Assembly (NCBI RefSeq): GCF_001245615.1
Contig: NZ_CWKH01000001.1
Location: 310,001 to 374,000, forward strand
DNA length: 64,000 nucleotides
Direction of reading: 5' to 3'
From: Mycolicibacterium neworleansense
GTDB taxonomy: Bacteria > Actinomycetota > Actinomycetes > Mycobacteriales > Mycobacteriaceae
Below are positions 8,132 through 16,330 of the stretch, piece by piece. The translations under genes were made by a program, and so were the position numbers. The notes below the pieces were generated by a model. That model ran no database searches and was not told where the DNA came from. It saw only the letters and a program-made list of their open reading frames with translations. Position 1 is the stretch's first letter. Each line of letters opens with the position of its first letter.

Positions 8132-9529
8132 ATGACAGCGGCTGAGCCCAGTACCGACGGTTCCTATCGCGACCGGATCGCAGCCGTCGAGCCGGGTGGC
8201 AACGAGCACATCGCCGAGGCCGACCGGCACGGCAAGCCCAGCCAGCTGTTCTGGACCTGGACCTCGCCCAACCTCGAGTTCGCCACGATATTCCTCGGCG
8301 TGCTGGCGGTCTCCGTCTACGGCATGACGTTCTGGCAGGCCGTGGCCGGCCTGGCGTTGGGCACGGGGCTCGGGGCGCTCGCCCACTACTTCCTGTCCAA
8401 GCGCGGGCCGTTGCACGGCGTACCCCAGATGGTGTTGGGACGGCTGGCTTTCGGCTTCAAGGGCAACGCCGTGCCCTCGCTGCTGATGACGGTGACCGCC
8501 GGCATCGGCTGGTTCGCCACCAACAGTGTCAGCGGCGCCTTCGCGTTGTCCACCCTGTTCGGCATCGCGCCGGTGCTGGCCCTGGTGCTCGTCGTCGTGG
8601 TGCAGACCGCGCTGGCGGTGTTCGGCCACAACCTGGTTCAGGCCTTCGAGCGGTGGGCTTTCCCCGTGCTCGCGGTGATTTTCGCGATGACCTCGGTGGT
8701 GATCCTGACCAAGGCCGATCTCGGCGCGCCCGCGGTCAGCGGCGGGGTCGGCGGCATGGGCGGCTTCCTCCTCACGGTGGGCACTGCCTTCGGCTATGTC
8801 GCCGGGTGGGCGCCGTACGCCGCCGATTACACCCGGTACCTGCCGCGGGCCGAGGCCGGGCCACGCACCGGGTTCTTCGCTGCCGCAGGGCTGTTCGTGT
8901 CCTGCATGTTGCTGCAGACCGTGGGTGCGGCCTCGGTGACCATCGGCCCCGCCGTCTCCGACAACCCGACCACGGCATTCACCTCGGAATTGGCCCCGTG
9001 GCTGGCGAGCCTGACGCTGCTGGCGATCGCGATCGGGGCGGTAGCCGCCAATGCGATCAACATCTATTCGGGCGCAATGGCTTTCGTGACCATCGGAATC
9101 AAGCTGCCGCATCACATCGCCCGGGCGCTGGCCACCGCGTTCTTCGGCATCGTCGGATTTCTCATCGCCTGGTGGGCGCTGGCCGACGCCGCCGCGAGTT
9201 ACGAGGCCTTCCTGCTGATCATCGCGTACTGGATCGGACCGTGGCTCGGCGTGGTGTTCGCCGACGAATACCTGCGCGGGGACGCACCCGTCGCACAGTT
9301 CCTCTACGACCGCACCTACACCAACTGGCCGGGTCTGGTGTCGTTCCTCATCGGCCTGGTGGTGTCGGTGGCGTTGTTCTGCAACCAGGCGAAGTTCGTC
9401 GGATACATCGCCCGCGAGGTGCCGCAATTGGGTGACATCACATTCTTCGTCGGATTCCTCATCGCCGGTGCGAGCTACCTCGTGTTGTGCCGGTCCAAGC
9501 TCGCCACGGAACGGGCGGTGGCGGCGTGA
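8132..9529 (+). CDS. NCS1-family purine/cytosine permease (CodB-like)
   Basis: 465 residues, about twelve membrane helices, with the family features FWTWTSPNLEFATIFLG in the first helix, GNAVPSLLMTVTAGIGWFA and GWAPYAADYTRYLP. NCS1 permeases import nucleobases with Na+ or H+. ATG at 8132 chosen (an in-frame codon at 8102 only adds a charged leader). Its stop overlaps the next gene's GTG start, tying it to the cytosine-deaminase-like enzyme and supporting cytosine or a related pyrimidine as the cargo. Confidence 0.88.
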   Translation: MTAAEPSTDGSYRDRIAAVEPGGNEHIAEADRHGKPSQLFWTWTSPNLEFATIFLGVLAVSVYGMTFWQAVAGLALGTGLGALAHYFLSKRGPLHGVPQMVLGRLAFGFKGNAVPSLLMTVTAGIGWFATNSVSGAFALSTLFGIAPVLALVLVVVVQTALAVFGHNLVQAFERWAFPVLAVIFAMTSVVILTKADLGAPAVSGGVGGMGGFLLTVGTAFGYVAGWAPYAADYTRYLPRAEAGPRTGFFAAAGLFVSCMLLQTVGAASVTIGPAVSDNPTTAFTSELAPWLASLTLLAIAIGAVAANAINIYSGAMAFVTIGIKLPHHIARALATAFFGIVGFLIAWWALADAAASYEAFLLIIAYWIGPWLGVVFADEYLRGDAPVAQFLYDRTYTNWPGLVSFLIGLVVSVALFCNQAKFVGYIAREVPQLGDITFFVGFLIAGASYLVLCRSKLATERAVAA

Positions 9530-9966
9530 ACCCGGAACAGATGCTCGACGTCGCCGTCGAGGAAGCGCGAAAAGGATTGGCCGAAGGCGGCATTCCGATC
9601 GGTGCTGCCTTGTTCGGTTCGGACGGCACATTGCTGGGCGCCGGACACAACCGTCGCGTGCAGAACGACGACCCGTCGATCCACGCCGAGACCGACGCTT
9701 TCCGGGCCGCCGGGCGCCAGCGCGGCTACCGGTCCACGATCATGGTGACCACACTCTCGCCGTGCTGGTACTGCAGCGGCCTGGTCCGCCAGTTCAACAT
9801 CGGTGCCGTGGTGATCGGGGAGAGCCGCACCTTCACCGGTGGTCATGACTGGCTGGCCGAGCACGGGGTGGCGGTTACCCTGCTCGACGACGAACGCTGC
9901 GTGACGATGATGGAGAAATTCATCGCCGAGCGGCCGGATCTGTGGGCGGAGGACATCGGGGAATGA
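9526..9966 (+). CDS. Cytosine-deaminase-like nucleoside/nucleobase deaminase (CDA fold)
   Basis: 146 residues with the zinc-binding motifs HAETDAF (His ligand plus catalytic Glu) and SPCWYC (two Cys ligands). This is the small CDA-fold type, as in yeast cytosine deaminase, rather than the large CodA amidohydrolase. GTG at 9526 overlaps the permease stop (GTGA). Predicted to turn cytosine into uracil in the cytoplasm; guanine or another base cannot be excluded. Confidence 0.85.
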   Translation: MNPEQMLDVAVEEARKGLAEGGIPIGAALFGSDGTLLGAGHNRRVQNDDPSIHAETDAFRAAGRQRGYRSTIMVTTLSPCWYCSGLVRQFNIGAVVIGESRTFTGGHDWLAEHGVAVTLLDDERCVTMMEKFIAERPDLWAEDIGE

Positions 9967-10922
9967 GCGCGATAGCAACAATTGACCTGGCCCGCTGGTA
10001 CGCGGGCGGTGCCGAGGCCGACGCGGTTGCCGCCGAGGTCGACGCCGGCCTGCAGCGTGCCGGGTTCATCGTCGTCACCGGCCACGGGGTGGACCCCGAT
10101 CTGGCGGCCAAGGTCCGCGCCGCCAGCCGGGAGTTCTTCGCGCTGCCCGACGAGGTCAAGCAGCGCTACTCGGTGCCGGTCGGCGGGCACGGCTGGATCG
10201 GGCCGGGCGCGGAAGCCAACGGTTACGCCGAGGGCACCGAGACCCCACCCGATCTGAAGGAGAGCTACAGCCTGGGCGCCGAGACCGCCACCGGCGACCC
10301 GGAGGTCGACCGGATCTGGTTCGCGCCCAACGTGTGGCCGGTCGAGGTGCCCGCGCTACAGGCGCTGGTCGATGAGTACACCGCCGCCATGCGCAAAGTG
10401 TCCGACGATCTGCTGGCCCTGTTCGCCCACGCCCTCGGATTGCCGGCCAATCCCTTTGTCGCCCTGGCCGACCGGCCGACCTGGACCATGAACATCAACC
10501 ACTATCCACCGGTCAGCGTGGTGGGGGAGCCCGAGCCGGGCCAGTTCCGCATCGGCCCGCACACCGACTTCGGCACGGTGACGATCCTCGACCGCGAACC
10601 CGGCGCCGGAGGACTGCAGGTCCACTCCGAGCAGGAGGGCTGGGAGAACGCCCCGTGGGAGCCGGGATCGCTCACGGTCAACATCGGTGACCTGTTGGAG
10701 TACTGGAGTGGCCGCCGCTGGCCGTCGGGCCGGCACCGGGTACTGCCACCGCAGCCGCATGCCCCCGAGGAGGACCTGGTCTCGTTGATCTACTTCTACG
10801 AGGCCAACCACGATGCACTCGTCACCCCACTGGAACCGCCCATCGGCAAGATCGTCGGCCTGGAACCGGTGACGTCATCGGCCTTCATCAAGGAACGCCT
10901 GGACGCCATCACCCTGGGGTAG
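9963..10922 (+). CDS. 2-oxoglutarate/Fe(II)-dependent oxygenase (isopenicillin-N-synthase-like)
   Basis: 319 residues. An N-terminal DIOX_N region (GFIVVTGHGVDPDLAAKVRA) precedes the double-stranded beta-helix with iron ligands HTDFG and a distal His in SGRHRVL, and a 2OG-type Arg nearby. Start ATG at 9963 overlaps the deaminase stop (ATGA). Family members hydroxylate, demethylate or ring-close small molecules; thymine-7-hydroxylase of fungi belongs here, so oxidation of a (methyl)pyrimidine is a fitting but unproven role. Its 3' end overlaps the convergent reductase gene by 48 bases. Confidence 0.82.
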   Translation: MSAIATIDLARWYAGGAEADAVAAEVDAGLQRAGFIVVTGHGVDPDLAAKVRAASREFFALPDEVKQRYSVPVGGHGWIGPGAEANGYAEGTETPPDLKESYSLGAETATGDPEVDRIWFAPNVWPVEVPALQALVDEYTAAMRKVSDDLLALFAHALGLPANPFVALADRPTWTMNINHYPPVSVVGEPEPGQFRIGPHTDFGTVTILDREPGAGGLQVHSEQEGWENAPWEPGSLTVNIGDLLEYWSGRRWPSGRHRVLPPQPHAPEEDLVSLIYFYEANHDALVTPLEPPIGKIVGLEPVTSSAFIKERLDAITLG

Positions 10923-11801
10923 TTTCGCGTCGACGCTGTCGAGTTCGGCCAGCTGTCGCTCGCTCAGCGTGAGGTCGCCGGCGGCCAGGTTCTGTTCCAG
11001 ATGGGCAATCGACGTCGTCCCGGCGATGAGCAGGGTGTTGGGAGCATGGGCAAGCAACCATGCCAGTCCGACCTGGGCGCCGCCGGCGCCGATATCCGCG
11101 GCAATCCGTTGCACCACAGGGTGTTCGGCGACCTTCGGAAAACCCGGGAATGCCGAGCCGAGCGGGAAGAACGGCACCCAGGCGATGCCTTCTTCGAGGC
11201 ACAGCGTCAATTCGTCCTCATGGCTGCGGTTGAGCAGGCTGTAGGCGTTCTGTACACACACGATTCCGGCGGGCAGCGCACGGCGCAGGGTGTTCAGGTC
11301 GACATTGCTGATGCCGATCGCGCCGATCTTGCCCTCGTCACGCAGCGCGATCATCTCGGCCAACTGATCGTCGAGATCGACGATCTGGTCACCTTCGGCG
11401 GTGAGCCCGGGGCCGATGTCGGCGCGGCGCAGGTTCACGATCGGAATCTGCTCCAGTCCGAGACCGGCCAGGTCCAGTTCGACGGCCGCGCGCAGGTCGG
11501 CCGGATGCTGGGCGAGCGCCAGCGGTACGGGCCCGGAGGCCGGCCGGGCGCCGACCTTGCTGACGATCACCAGATCGTCTCGGTACGGGGCGAGTGCGTC
11601 GCGGATCCGCCGGTTCACCACGCCGTCGTCATAGAAGGAGGCGGTGTCGATGTGGTTGACGCCCAGCTCGACCGCGCGGCGCAACACGGCGGTGGCGTCG
11701 TCCTGAGGGAGAACGTGCCCCAGACCCATGGCGCCGTAGCCGATCCGCGCCACGGTGTGCCCGCCGATGGTGCCGGTGCCGCCCGGGTGCGATGTGCTCA
11801 C
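10875..11801 (-). CDS. Aldo/keto reductase
   Basis: 308 residues with the AKR barrel signatures: FDTA-type HIDTASFYDDGVVN (catalytic Asp and Tyr), VIVSKVGARP (catalytic Lys), GAIGISNVD and the NADPH-binding IAGTTSIAHLEQNLAA near the C-terminus. A GTG at 11801 is preferred because CAGGAGCG lies just upstream; an ATG at 11822 is possible. Divergent from a TetR gene and facing twin palindromes. Substrate unknown. Confidence 0.85.
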   Translation of the reverse strand: MSTSHPGGTGTIGGHTVARIGYGAMGLGHVLPQDDATAVLRRAVELGVNHIDTASFYDDGVVNRRIRDALAPYRDDLVIVSKVGARPASGPVPLALAQHPADLRAAVELDLAGLGLEQIPIVNLRRADIGPGLTAEGDQIVDLDDQLAEMIALRDEGKIGAIGISNVDLNTLRRALPAGIVCVQNAYSLLNRSHEDELTLCLEEGIAWVPFFPLGSAFPGFPKVAEHPVVQRIAADIGAGGAQVGLAWLLAHAPNTLLIAGTTSIAHLEQNLAAGDLTLSERQLAELDSVDAKLPQGDGVQAFLDEGR

Positions 11802-11834
11802 GATGCGCTCCTGGAATATCATACTGACAGCGAT

Positions 11835-11850
11835 GCGGAGGGTCCTCCGC
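11835..11850. promoter_or_regulatory. Candidate TetR operator 1 (perfect palindrome)
   Basis: GCGGAGGGTCCTCCGC, arms of seven with a two-base centre, between the aldo/keto reductase and tetR. The same core GGAGG-NN-CCTCC recurs 32 bases away, about three helical turns, so two dimers would bind the same DNA face. Confidence 0.7.
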
Positions 11851-11867
11851 TTTGTACGCTAGCAAAA

Positions 11868-11881
11868 CGGAGGAGCCTCCG
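11868..11881. promoter_or_regulatory. Candidate TetR operator 2, containing the tetR ribosome-binding site
   Basis: CGGAGGAGCCTCCG, arms of six, identical core to operator 1. The left arm GGAGG (11869-11873) is also the likely ribosome-binding site of the ATG at 11884, so a bound repressor would block its own gene directly and the RNA hairpin might mask the site. Confidence 0.65.
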
Positions 11882-11883
11882 CT

Positions 11884-12438
11884 ATGGCTGAACGGGCTGA
11901 CGCGCGGCGCAACCGGGAGCGCCTGCTCGCGGCCGCCGCGGCAGCGTTCGCCGCGTCGGACGGGCCCGTCTCGCTGGAGGTCATCGCCCGTGACGCCGGT
12001 GTCGGCATCGGGACGCTCTACCGTCACTTCCCCAGCCGCGAGGCCCTGATCGAGGCCGTCTACCGCGCTGAGCTGGCCGAAGTCTCCGCCTCCGCGGCCG
12101 ACCTATCCGGCCGGTACCCGCCGCACGTGGCTCTGCGCCGGTGGATGGACCGCTACGCGACCTTCGTCGCGGCCAAGAAGGGCATGGCCGAATCGCTGCG
12201 CACCATCTTCGAATCCGGCACGGTCGACCACCGCGATACCAAGGCGAGCATCACCGGTGCGGTCCAGATCCTGCTCGATGCCGGTACCTCCGATGGCAGC
12301 CTGCGCGCCGACGTGCGGGCCGAGGACGTGGTGTCCAGCCTGCTCGGGATCTTCCTGGCCAGCGGCTCGCCCGAGCAGGCGCAGCGAATGCTCGATCTGC
12401 TCCTGGCAGGTATCCGAGCTGGTGCGGTGGCGACCTGA
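11884..12438 (+). CDS. TetR-family transcriptional regulator
   Basis: 184 residues: helix-turn-helix at about 10-55 (SLEVIARDAGVGIGTLYRHF) and a variable helical ligand domain with the TetR_C-like segment RWMDRYATFVAAKKGMAESL. Divergent from the aldo/keto reductase and downstream of its own palindromes, so autorepression plus control of the reductase is expected. Inducer unknown. Confidence 0.9.
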   Translation: MAERADARRNRERLLAAAAAAFAASDGPVSLEVIARDAGVGIGTLYRHFPSREALIEAVYRAELAEVSASAADLSGRYPPHVALRRWMDRYATFVAAKKGMAESLRTIFESGTVDHRDTKASITGAVQILLDAGTSDGSLRADVRAEDVVSSLLGIFLASGSPEQAQRMLDLLLAGIRAGAVAT

Positions 12439-12459
12439 TGACGCGTTAGGGTTACCGCC

Positions 12460-12939
<480 letters not shown>

Positions 12940-12942
12940 TCG

Positions 12943-13737
12943 ATGCCCGAAGGGCACACCCTGCACCGGCTGGCCCGGCTGCACCAGAAGCGTTTCGGCC
13001 GCGCGCCGGTCCTGGTGTCCAGCCCGCAGGGGCGCTTCGCCGACGGTGCGGCCGCGGTCAACGGCCAGGTGTTCAAACAGGCCGACGCCTGGGGCAAGCA
13101 CCTGTTCCACCACTACGCCGGTGGACACGTCGTGCACATCCATCTCGGCCTGTACGGGACGTTCACCGAGGCACCGATCCCGCTGGGACTGCCGGTCGGC
13201 CAGGTCCGGATGCGGATCGTGGGCACCGAGTACGGCACCGACCTGCGCGGCCCCACCGTATGTGAGGTGATCGCCGAGCCCGAGATCGCCGACGTGGTCG
13301 CGCGGCTCGGTCCCGACCCGCTGCGCAAGGATGCCGATCCCGGGTTGGCCTGGGCGCGAATCAGTAAGTCGCGCAGGTCAATCGGTGCGCTGCTGATGGA
13401 CCAGTCGGTGATCGCCGGCGTCGGCAACGTGTACCGCAGTGAGCTGCTGTTCCGGCATCACATCAATCCGTACCGGCCCGGCACTCAGATGGGTCAGGCC
13501 GAATTCAGTGCCATGTGGACCGATCTCGTCGAGCTGATGAAGGTCGGCGTACGTCGCGGCAAGATCGTCGTCGTCCGCCCAGAGCACGATCACGGGGCCC
13601 CGTCATACGGTCCGGGGCGCCCCCGCACCTACGTCTACCGCCGGGCAGGGGAGGCCTGCCGGGTGTGCGGCGCGACGGTGCGCACCGCGGAACTGGAGGC
13701 CCGCAACCTGTTCTGGTGCCCCGACTGCCAGGTGTGA
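12943..13737 (+). CDS. nei2: Endonuclease VIII-type DNA glycosylase/AP lyase (Fpg/Nei family)
   Basis: 264 residues. After Met removal the N-terminal Pro2-Glu3 of MPEGHTLHRL is the catalytic pair; the helix-two-turn-helix (DQSVIAGVGNVYRSELLF) and a C-terminal zinc finger CRVCG...FWCPDC are present. Removes oxidised pyrimidines and cleaves the abasic site. Orthologous in position and form to mycobacterial nei2 (Rv2464c). Confidence 0.93.
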   Translation: MPEGHTLHRLARLHQKRFGRAPVLVSSPQGRFADGAAAVNGQVFKQADAWGKHLFHHYAGGHVVHIHLGLYGTFTEAPIPLGLPVGQVRMRIVGTEYGTDLRGPTVCEVIAEPEIADVVARLGPDPLRKDADPGLAWARISKSRRSIGALLMDQSVIAGVGNVYRSELLFRHHINPYRPGTQMGQAEFSAMWTDLVELMKVGVRRGKIVVVRPEHDHGAPSYGPGRPRTYVYRRAGEACRVCGATVRTAELEARNLFWCPDCQV

Positions 13738-13774
13738 GCGCGCGGCGCCGGCACGGGCACGGGACAATTCCCGG

Positions 13775-15460
13775 GTGGAATTGATCCTCGTCGTCGTCGG
13801 AGCCATCCTCGTCACAGCAATCGCGCATCGCCGTGGGATGGAACCCGCCCTGATCATCGTGGTGATCGGCAGCGTGGTGTCGTTCCTGCCGGGCTTCGAA
13901 CCGCCCGAACTGGATTCGCACATCCTGCTGACGGTGGTCCTGCCACCGCTGCTGTATTCGGCAGCCCTGGATTTCTCCTTCCCGACGTTCTTCCGCAACA
14001 TCCGCCCGATCCTTGGCCTGGGCGTCGGACTGGTCGTGGTGACGGCGTTCACCGTGGCGGCGGTGTCGGCCTGGCTGGTGCTGGTGCCACTCACATTCGG
14101 ACTGGCACTGGTACTGGGCGCGATCGTCGCGCCGCCGGACGCCGTCACCGCCGTCGCCGTGGGGCGCAAACTCGGCCTGCCCAAACGGGTGATGGCGATC
14201 CTCACCGGTGAGAGCCTGATCAACGACGCCGCCGCGCTGACCCTGTTCTCCATCGCGGTGGCCCAGGTGGCCGGCAGCCACACGTTCATCGAGAATCCCT
14301 TCCTGCTGTTCGGGTACAGCGCCACCGTCGGCCCGGTGGTCGGGGCCCTGCTGGGCTACGTGACGCTGTGGATCCGCAAGCACCTGGACAACCCGGGACT
14401 GGAAACCGTTCAGGGTCTGGTGGTTCCGTTCGCCGCATTCATCACCGCCGAGGAGTTGCATGCCTCCGGGGTGCTGGCGGTCGTGGTCGCCGGCTTCGTG
14501 GTGGGCAATGGTGCGATGAGTGCGGGGTACCAGACGCGACTGCAGGAACGCTATGTCTGGAATTCGGTGGACGTGCTGCTCGAGGCGTTCGTGTTCGCCT
14601 ACATCGGGTTGCATCTCCGTTTCGTGCTGCAGGACCTCAACGAAGCCCACGAGTCACTGACCGTCGTCGCGGTCGCCTCGGTGATCGTGTTGCTGATCGT
14701 GCTGGTGATCCGCCCGCTGTCGGTGTTCCTGATGTTCGGCCGCAACAAGCTGTCCCGGCACGTGGAGAGCAAGTTCAGCGTGCCGGTGCCCGATGGCGCC
14801 CGCGGGGCCCTCGGCCGGCGCGACCGAAAGCCGAAAGCGCGCTGGCGCAGGATGATCGACCGTCGGTCACTGAGCTGGCGCGAGAACGTGGTGGTGTCCT
14901 GGACCGGGATGCGTGGCGTGGTGACACTGGCCGCGGCCGCCGCGATCCCGGCGACGACGGCCGTGGGCGAGCCCTTCCCCGAACGCGCCACCATCCAGGC
15001 CATCGCATTCGCGGTGAGCGTCGGCACCCTGCTGATCCAGGGCTGGACCCTGCCGGTGCTGATCCGCAGGCTGAACCTGTCCCGGTTCTGCGACGACCAC
15101 GCCGCCGACCGCGAGGAGGAACTCAAGGCCGAACGCGTGGTGCATGATGCGGCCGACGAGGTGCTCGACGCATTCGAGGCAGACCCTCCCGACGGCCTGG
15201 ATCCACGTGTGGTGACCGAGATTCGCGCGGTGATCGCCCGGCATTCGCAGGATGCCGACGAGATGCCCGACCCCGAGGCGCTCACCAAACGGGCCGCGGT
15301 GTTCTCGGGTCTGTACCGCGATGTGCTTGCCGCGCAACGCGGTGCGCTCATCACCGAGCGTGATGAAGGCCGGATCGAGGACGAGGCGGTGCGGGCCATG
15401 CTGGAGCGCCTGGACCTGCAGGAGGCCGGTGTGTCGGCGCGTCTGGAGAGCCGCCTCTAG
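13775..15460 (+). CDS. Na+/H+ antiporter, CPA1 family
   Basis: 561 residues: about twelve membrane helices over 1-330 with ALVLGAIVAPPDAVTAVAVG and GESLINDAAALTLFSIAV, the Asp-containing ion-binding helices of CPA1 exchangers, then WTGMRGVVTLAAAAAIP. A roughly 130-residue hydrophilic C-terminal tail rich in Glu and Arg is likely cytoplasmic and regulatory. GTG start at 13775. Exports Na+ (or K+) in exchange for protons. Confidence 0.88.
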   Translation: MELILVVVGAILVTAIAHRRGMEPALIIVVIGSVVSFLPGFEPPELDSHILLTVVLPPLLYSAALDFSFPTFFRNIRPILGLGVGLVVVTAFTVAAVSAWLVLVPLTFGLALVLGAIVAPPDAVTAVAVGRKLGLPKRVMAILTGESLINDAAALTLFSIAVAQVAGSHTFIENPFLLFGYSATVGPVVGALLGYVTLWIRKHLDNPGLETVQGLVVPFAAFITAEELHASGVLAVVVAGFVVGNGAMSAGYQTRLQERYVWNSVDVLLEAFVFAYIGLHLRFVLQDLNEAHESLTVVAVASVIVLLIVLVIRPLSVFLMFGRNKLSRHVESKFSVPVPDGARGALGRRDRKPKARWRRMIDRRSLSWRENVVVSWTGMRGVVTLAAAAAIPATTAVGEPFPERATIQAIAFAVSVGTLLIQGWTLPVLIRRLNLSRFCDDHAADREEELKAERVVHDAADEVLDAFEADPPDGLDPRVVTEIRAVIARHSQDADEMPDPEALTKRAAVFSGLYRDVLAAQRGALITERDEGRIEDEAVRAMLERLDLQEAGVSARLESRL

Positions 15461-15461
15461 G

Positions 15462-15476
15462 CTCTGCTCGGCAGAG
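15462..15476. terminator. Short hairpin between convergent genes
   Basis: CTCTGC-TCG-GCAGAG, a perfect six-pair stem with three-base loop filling the 18-base gap between the convergent antiporter and the next gene. No T-run; weak evidence for termination. Confidence 0.3.
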
Positions 15477-15478
15477 GG

Positions 15479-16279
15479 TCAGAACCCGCCGAAGTCTCCG
15501 AAATCACCGCCGAAGTCGCCGCCGTCCCAGCCGCTGGCGTCCGTACCGCCCCAGTCGCCACCGCCGGCGTCGCCACCGTCGAAGCCGCCGGCGTCCTGGC
15601 CCGCGGCCAAACCGTCGGAATAGCCGTCACCGTAACCGTTTTCGAAACCCTGCGCGCCATAGTCGACCCCGTGCATACCGGAGAACATCGCATCGAACAA
15701 CAGCACCGAGCCCAGGCCCCAGGCGCCGGCCACCAGCGCCGGCTTCCACCACGGCTCGGAGTACCAGCCCGCCGGCACCGGACGTCCGGCCACGCGGCCA
15801 CCGGGGTAATAGTTCGGGGTGCGCTCCGAAGGGGTCGGCGAGGCCTCGATCTCGCGGCCCTCGAAGTTGATCCGCCGATCCTCGGTCACCGCACCGGCCG
15901 CGCGCTGCCCGGTCAACGACTCCAACTCCGGGCCGGGATCCATCCCCATGGCGGTGCGCGCCGCGCGCACGTAGTAGAGCCCCTCGATGGCGCTCTCCTT
16001 GGCCAGTGCCGCCTGCTTGGCCGTCGTCGCCTGATCGATCTGCGAGGACGCCGCGGTGTACCGCTCGGAGGCGTCGGCCAACGCCTGCTTGGAGGCATCG
16101 TCGGAACCGGTCAGGTTCAGCACCTGCCCGCCGAGACGCTCGATCAGGCGGCGGGCATCAGCCTTGGCATCGGCCAGGGACTCCGCCGAGCGCCGACCGT
16201 TGGCCTTTGACGAGCTGTAGACGGCGAACGCGATCGCGGCGATGACAAGGACGATGAGTACCAGCAAAACGCTGTTCAT
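15479..16279 (-). CDS. Membrane-anchored protein with Gly/Asp/Phe-rich tail, function unknown
   Basis: 266 residues. One N-terminal membrane segment (about residues 3-21), a helical Ala-rich probable coiled coil (about 30-105), a central region with a second hydrophobic stretch (WWKPALVAGAWGLGSVLLF), and a low-complexity tail of GGD/GGF repeats ending GDFGGF. I recognise the arrangement from mycobacterial and corynebacterial hypothetical proteins but know no function. The tail may act as a flexible surface or phase-separating segment; that is speculation. Confidence 0.75.
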   Translation of the reverse strand: MNSVLLVLIVLVIAAIAFAVYSSSKANGRRSAESLADAKADARRLIERLGGQVLNLTGSDDASKQALADASERYTAASSQIDQATTAKQAALAKESAIEGLYYVRAARTAMGMDPGPELESLTGQRAAGAVTEDRRINFEGREIEASPTPSERTPNYYPGGRVAGRPVPAGWYSEPWWKPALVAGAWGLGSVLLFDAMFSGMHGVDYGAQGFENGYGDGYSDGLAAGQDAGGFDGGDAGGGDWGGTDASGWDGGDFGGDFGDFGGF

Positions 16280-16330
16280 GGCGTCCAGCGTACCGACGGA
16301 AAACGGGGATTCAGGGTCCTCGAAGAGAAC

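Noticed and set aside
8114..9631. 505-codon open frame antisense to the NCS1 permease and deaminase
   Set aside because: Low-complexity Arg/His/Gly composition with no family signal; the plus strand encodes a clear permease. Long antisense frames are expected at this GC content.
15479..15650. CRISPR-like or tandem repeat suggested by the repetitive GGD/GGF-coding DNA
   Set aside because: The repeats are codon repetition inside one open frame without spacers.
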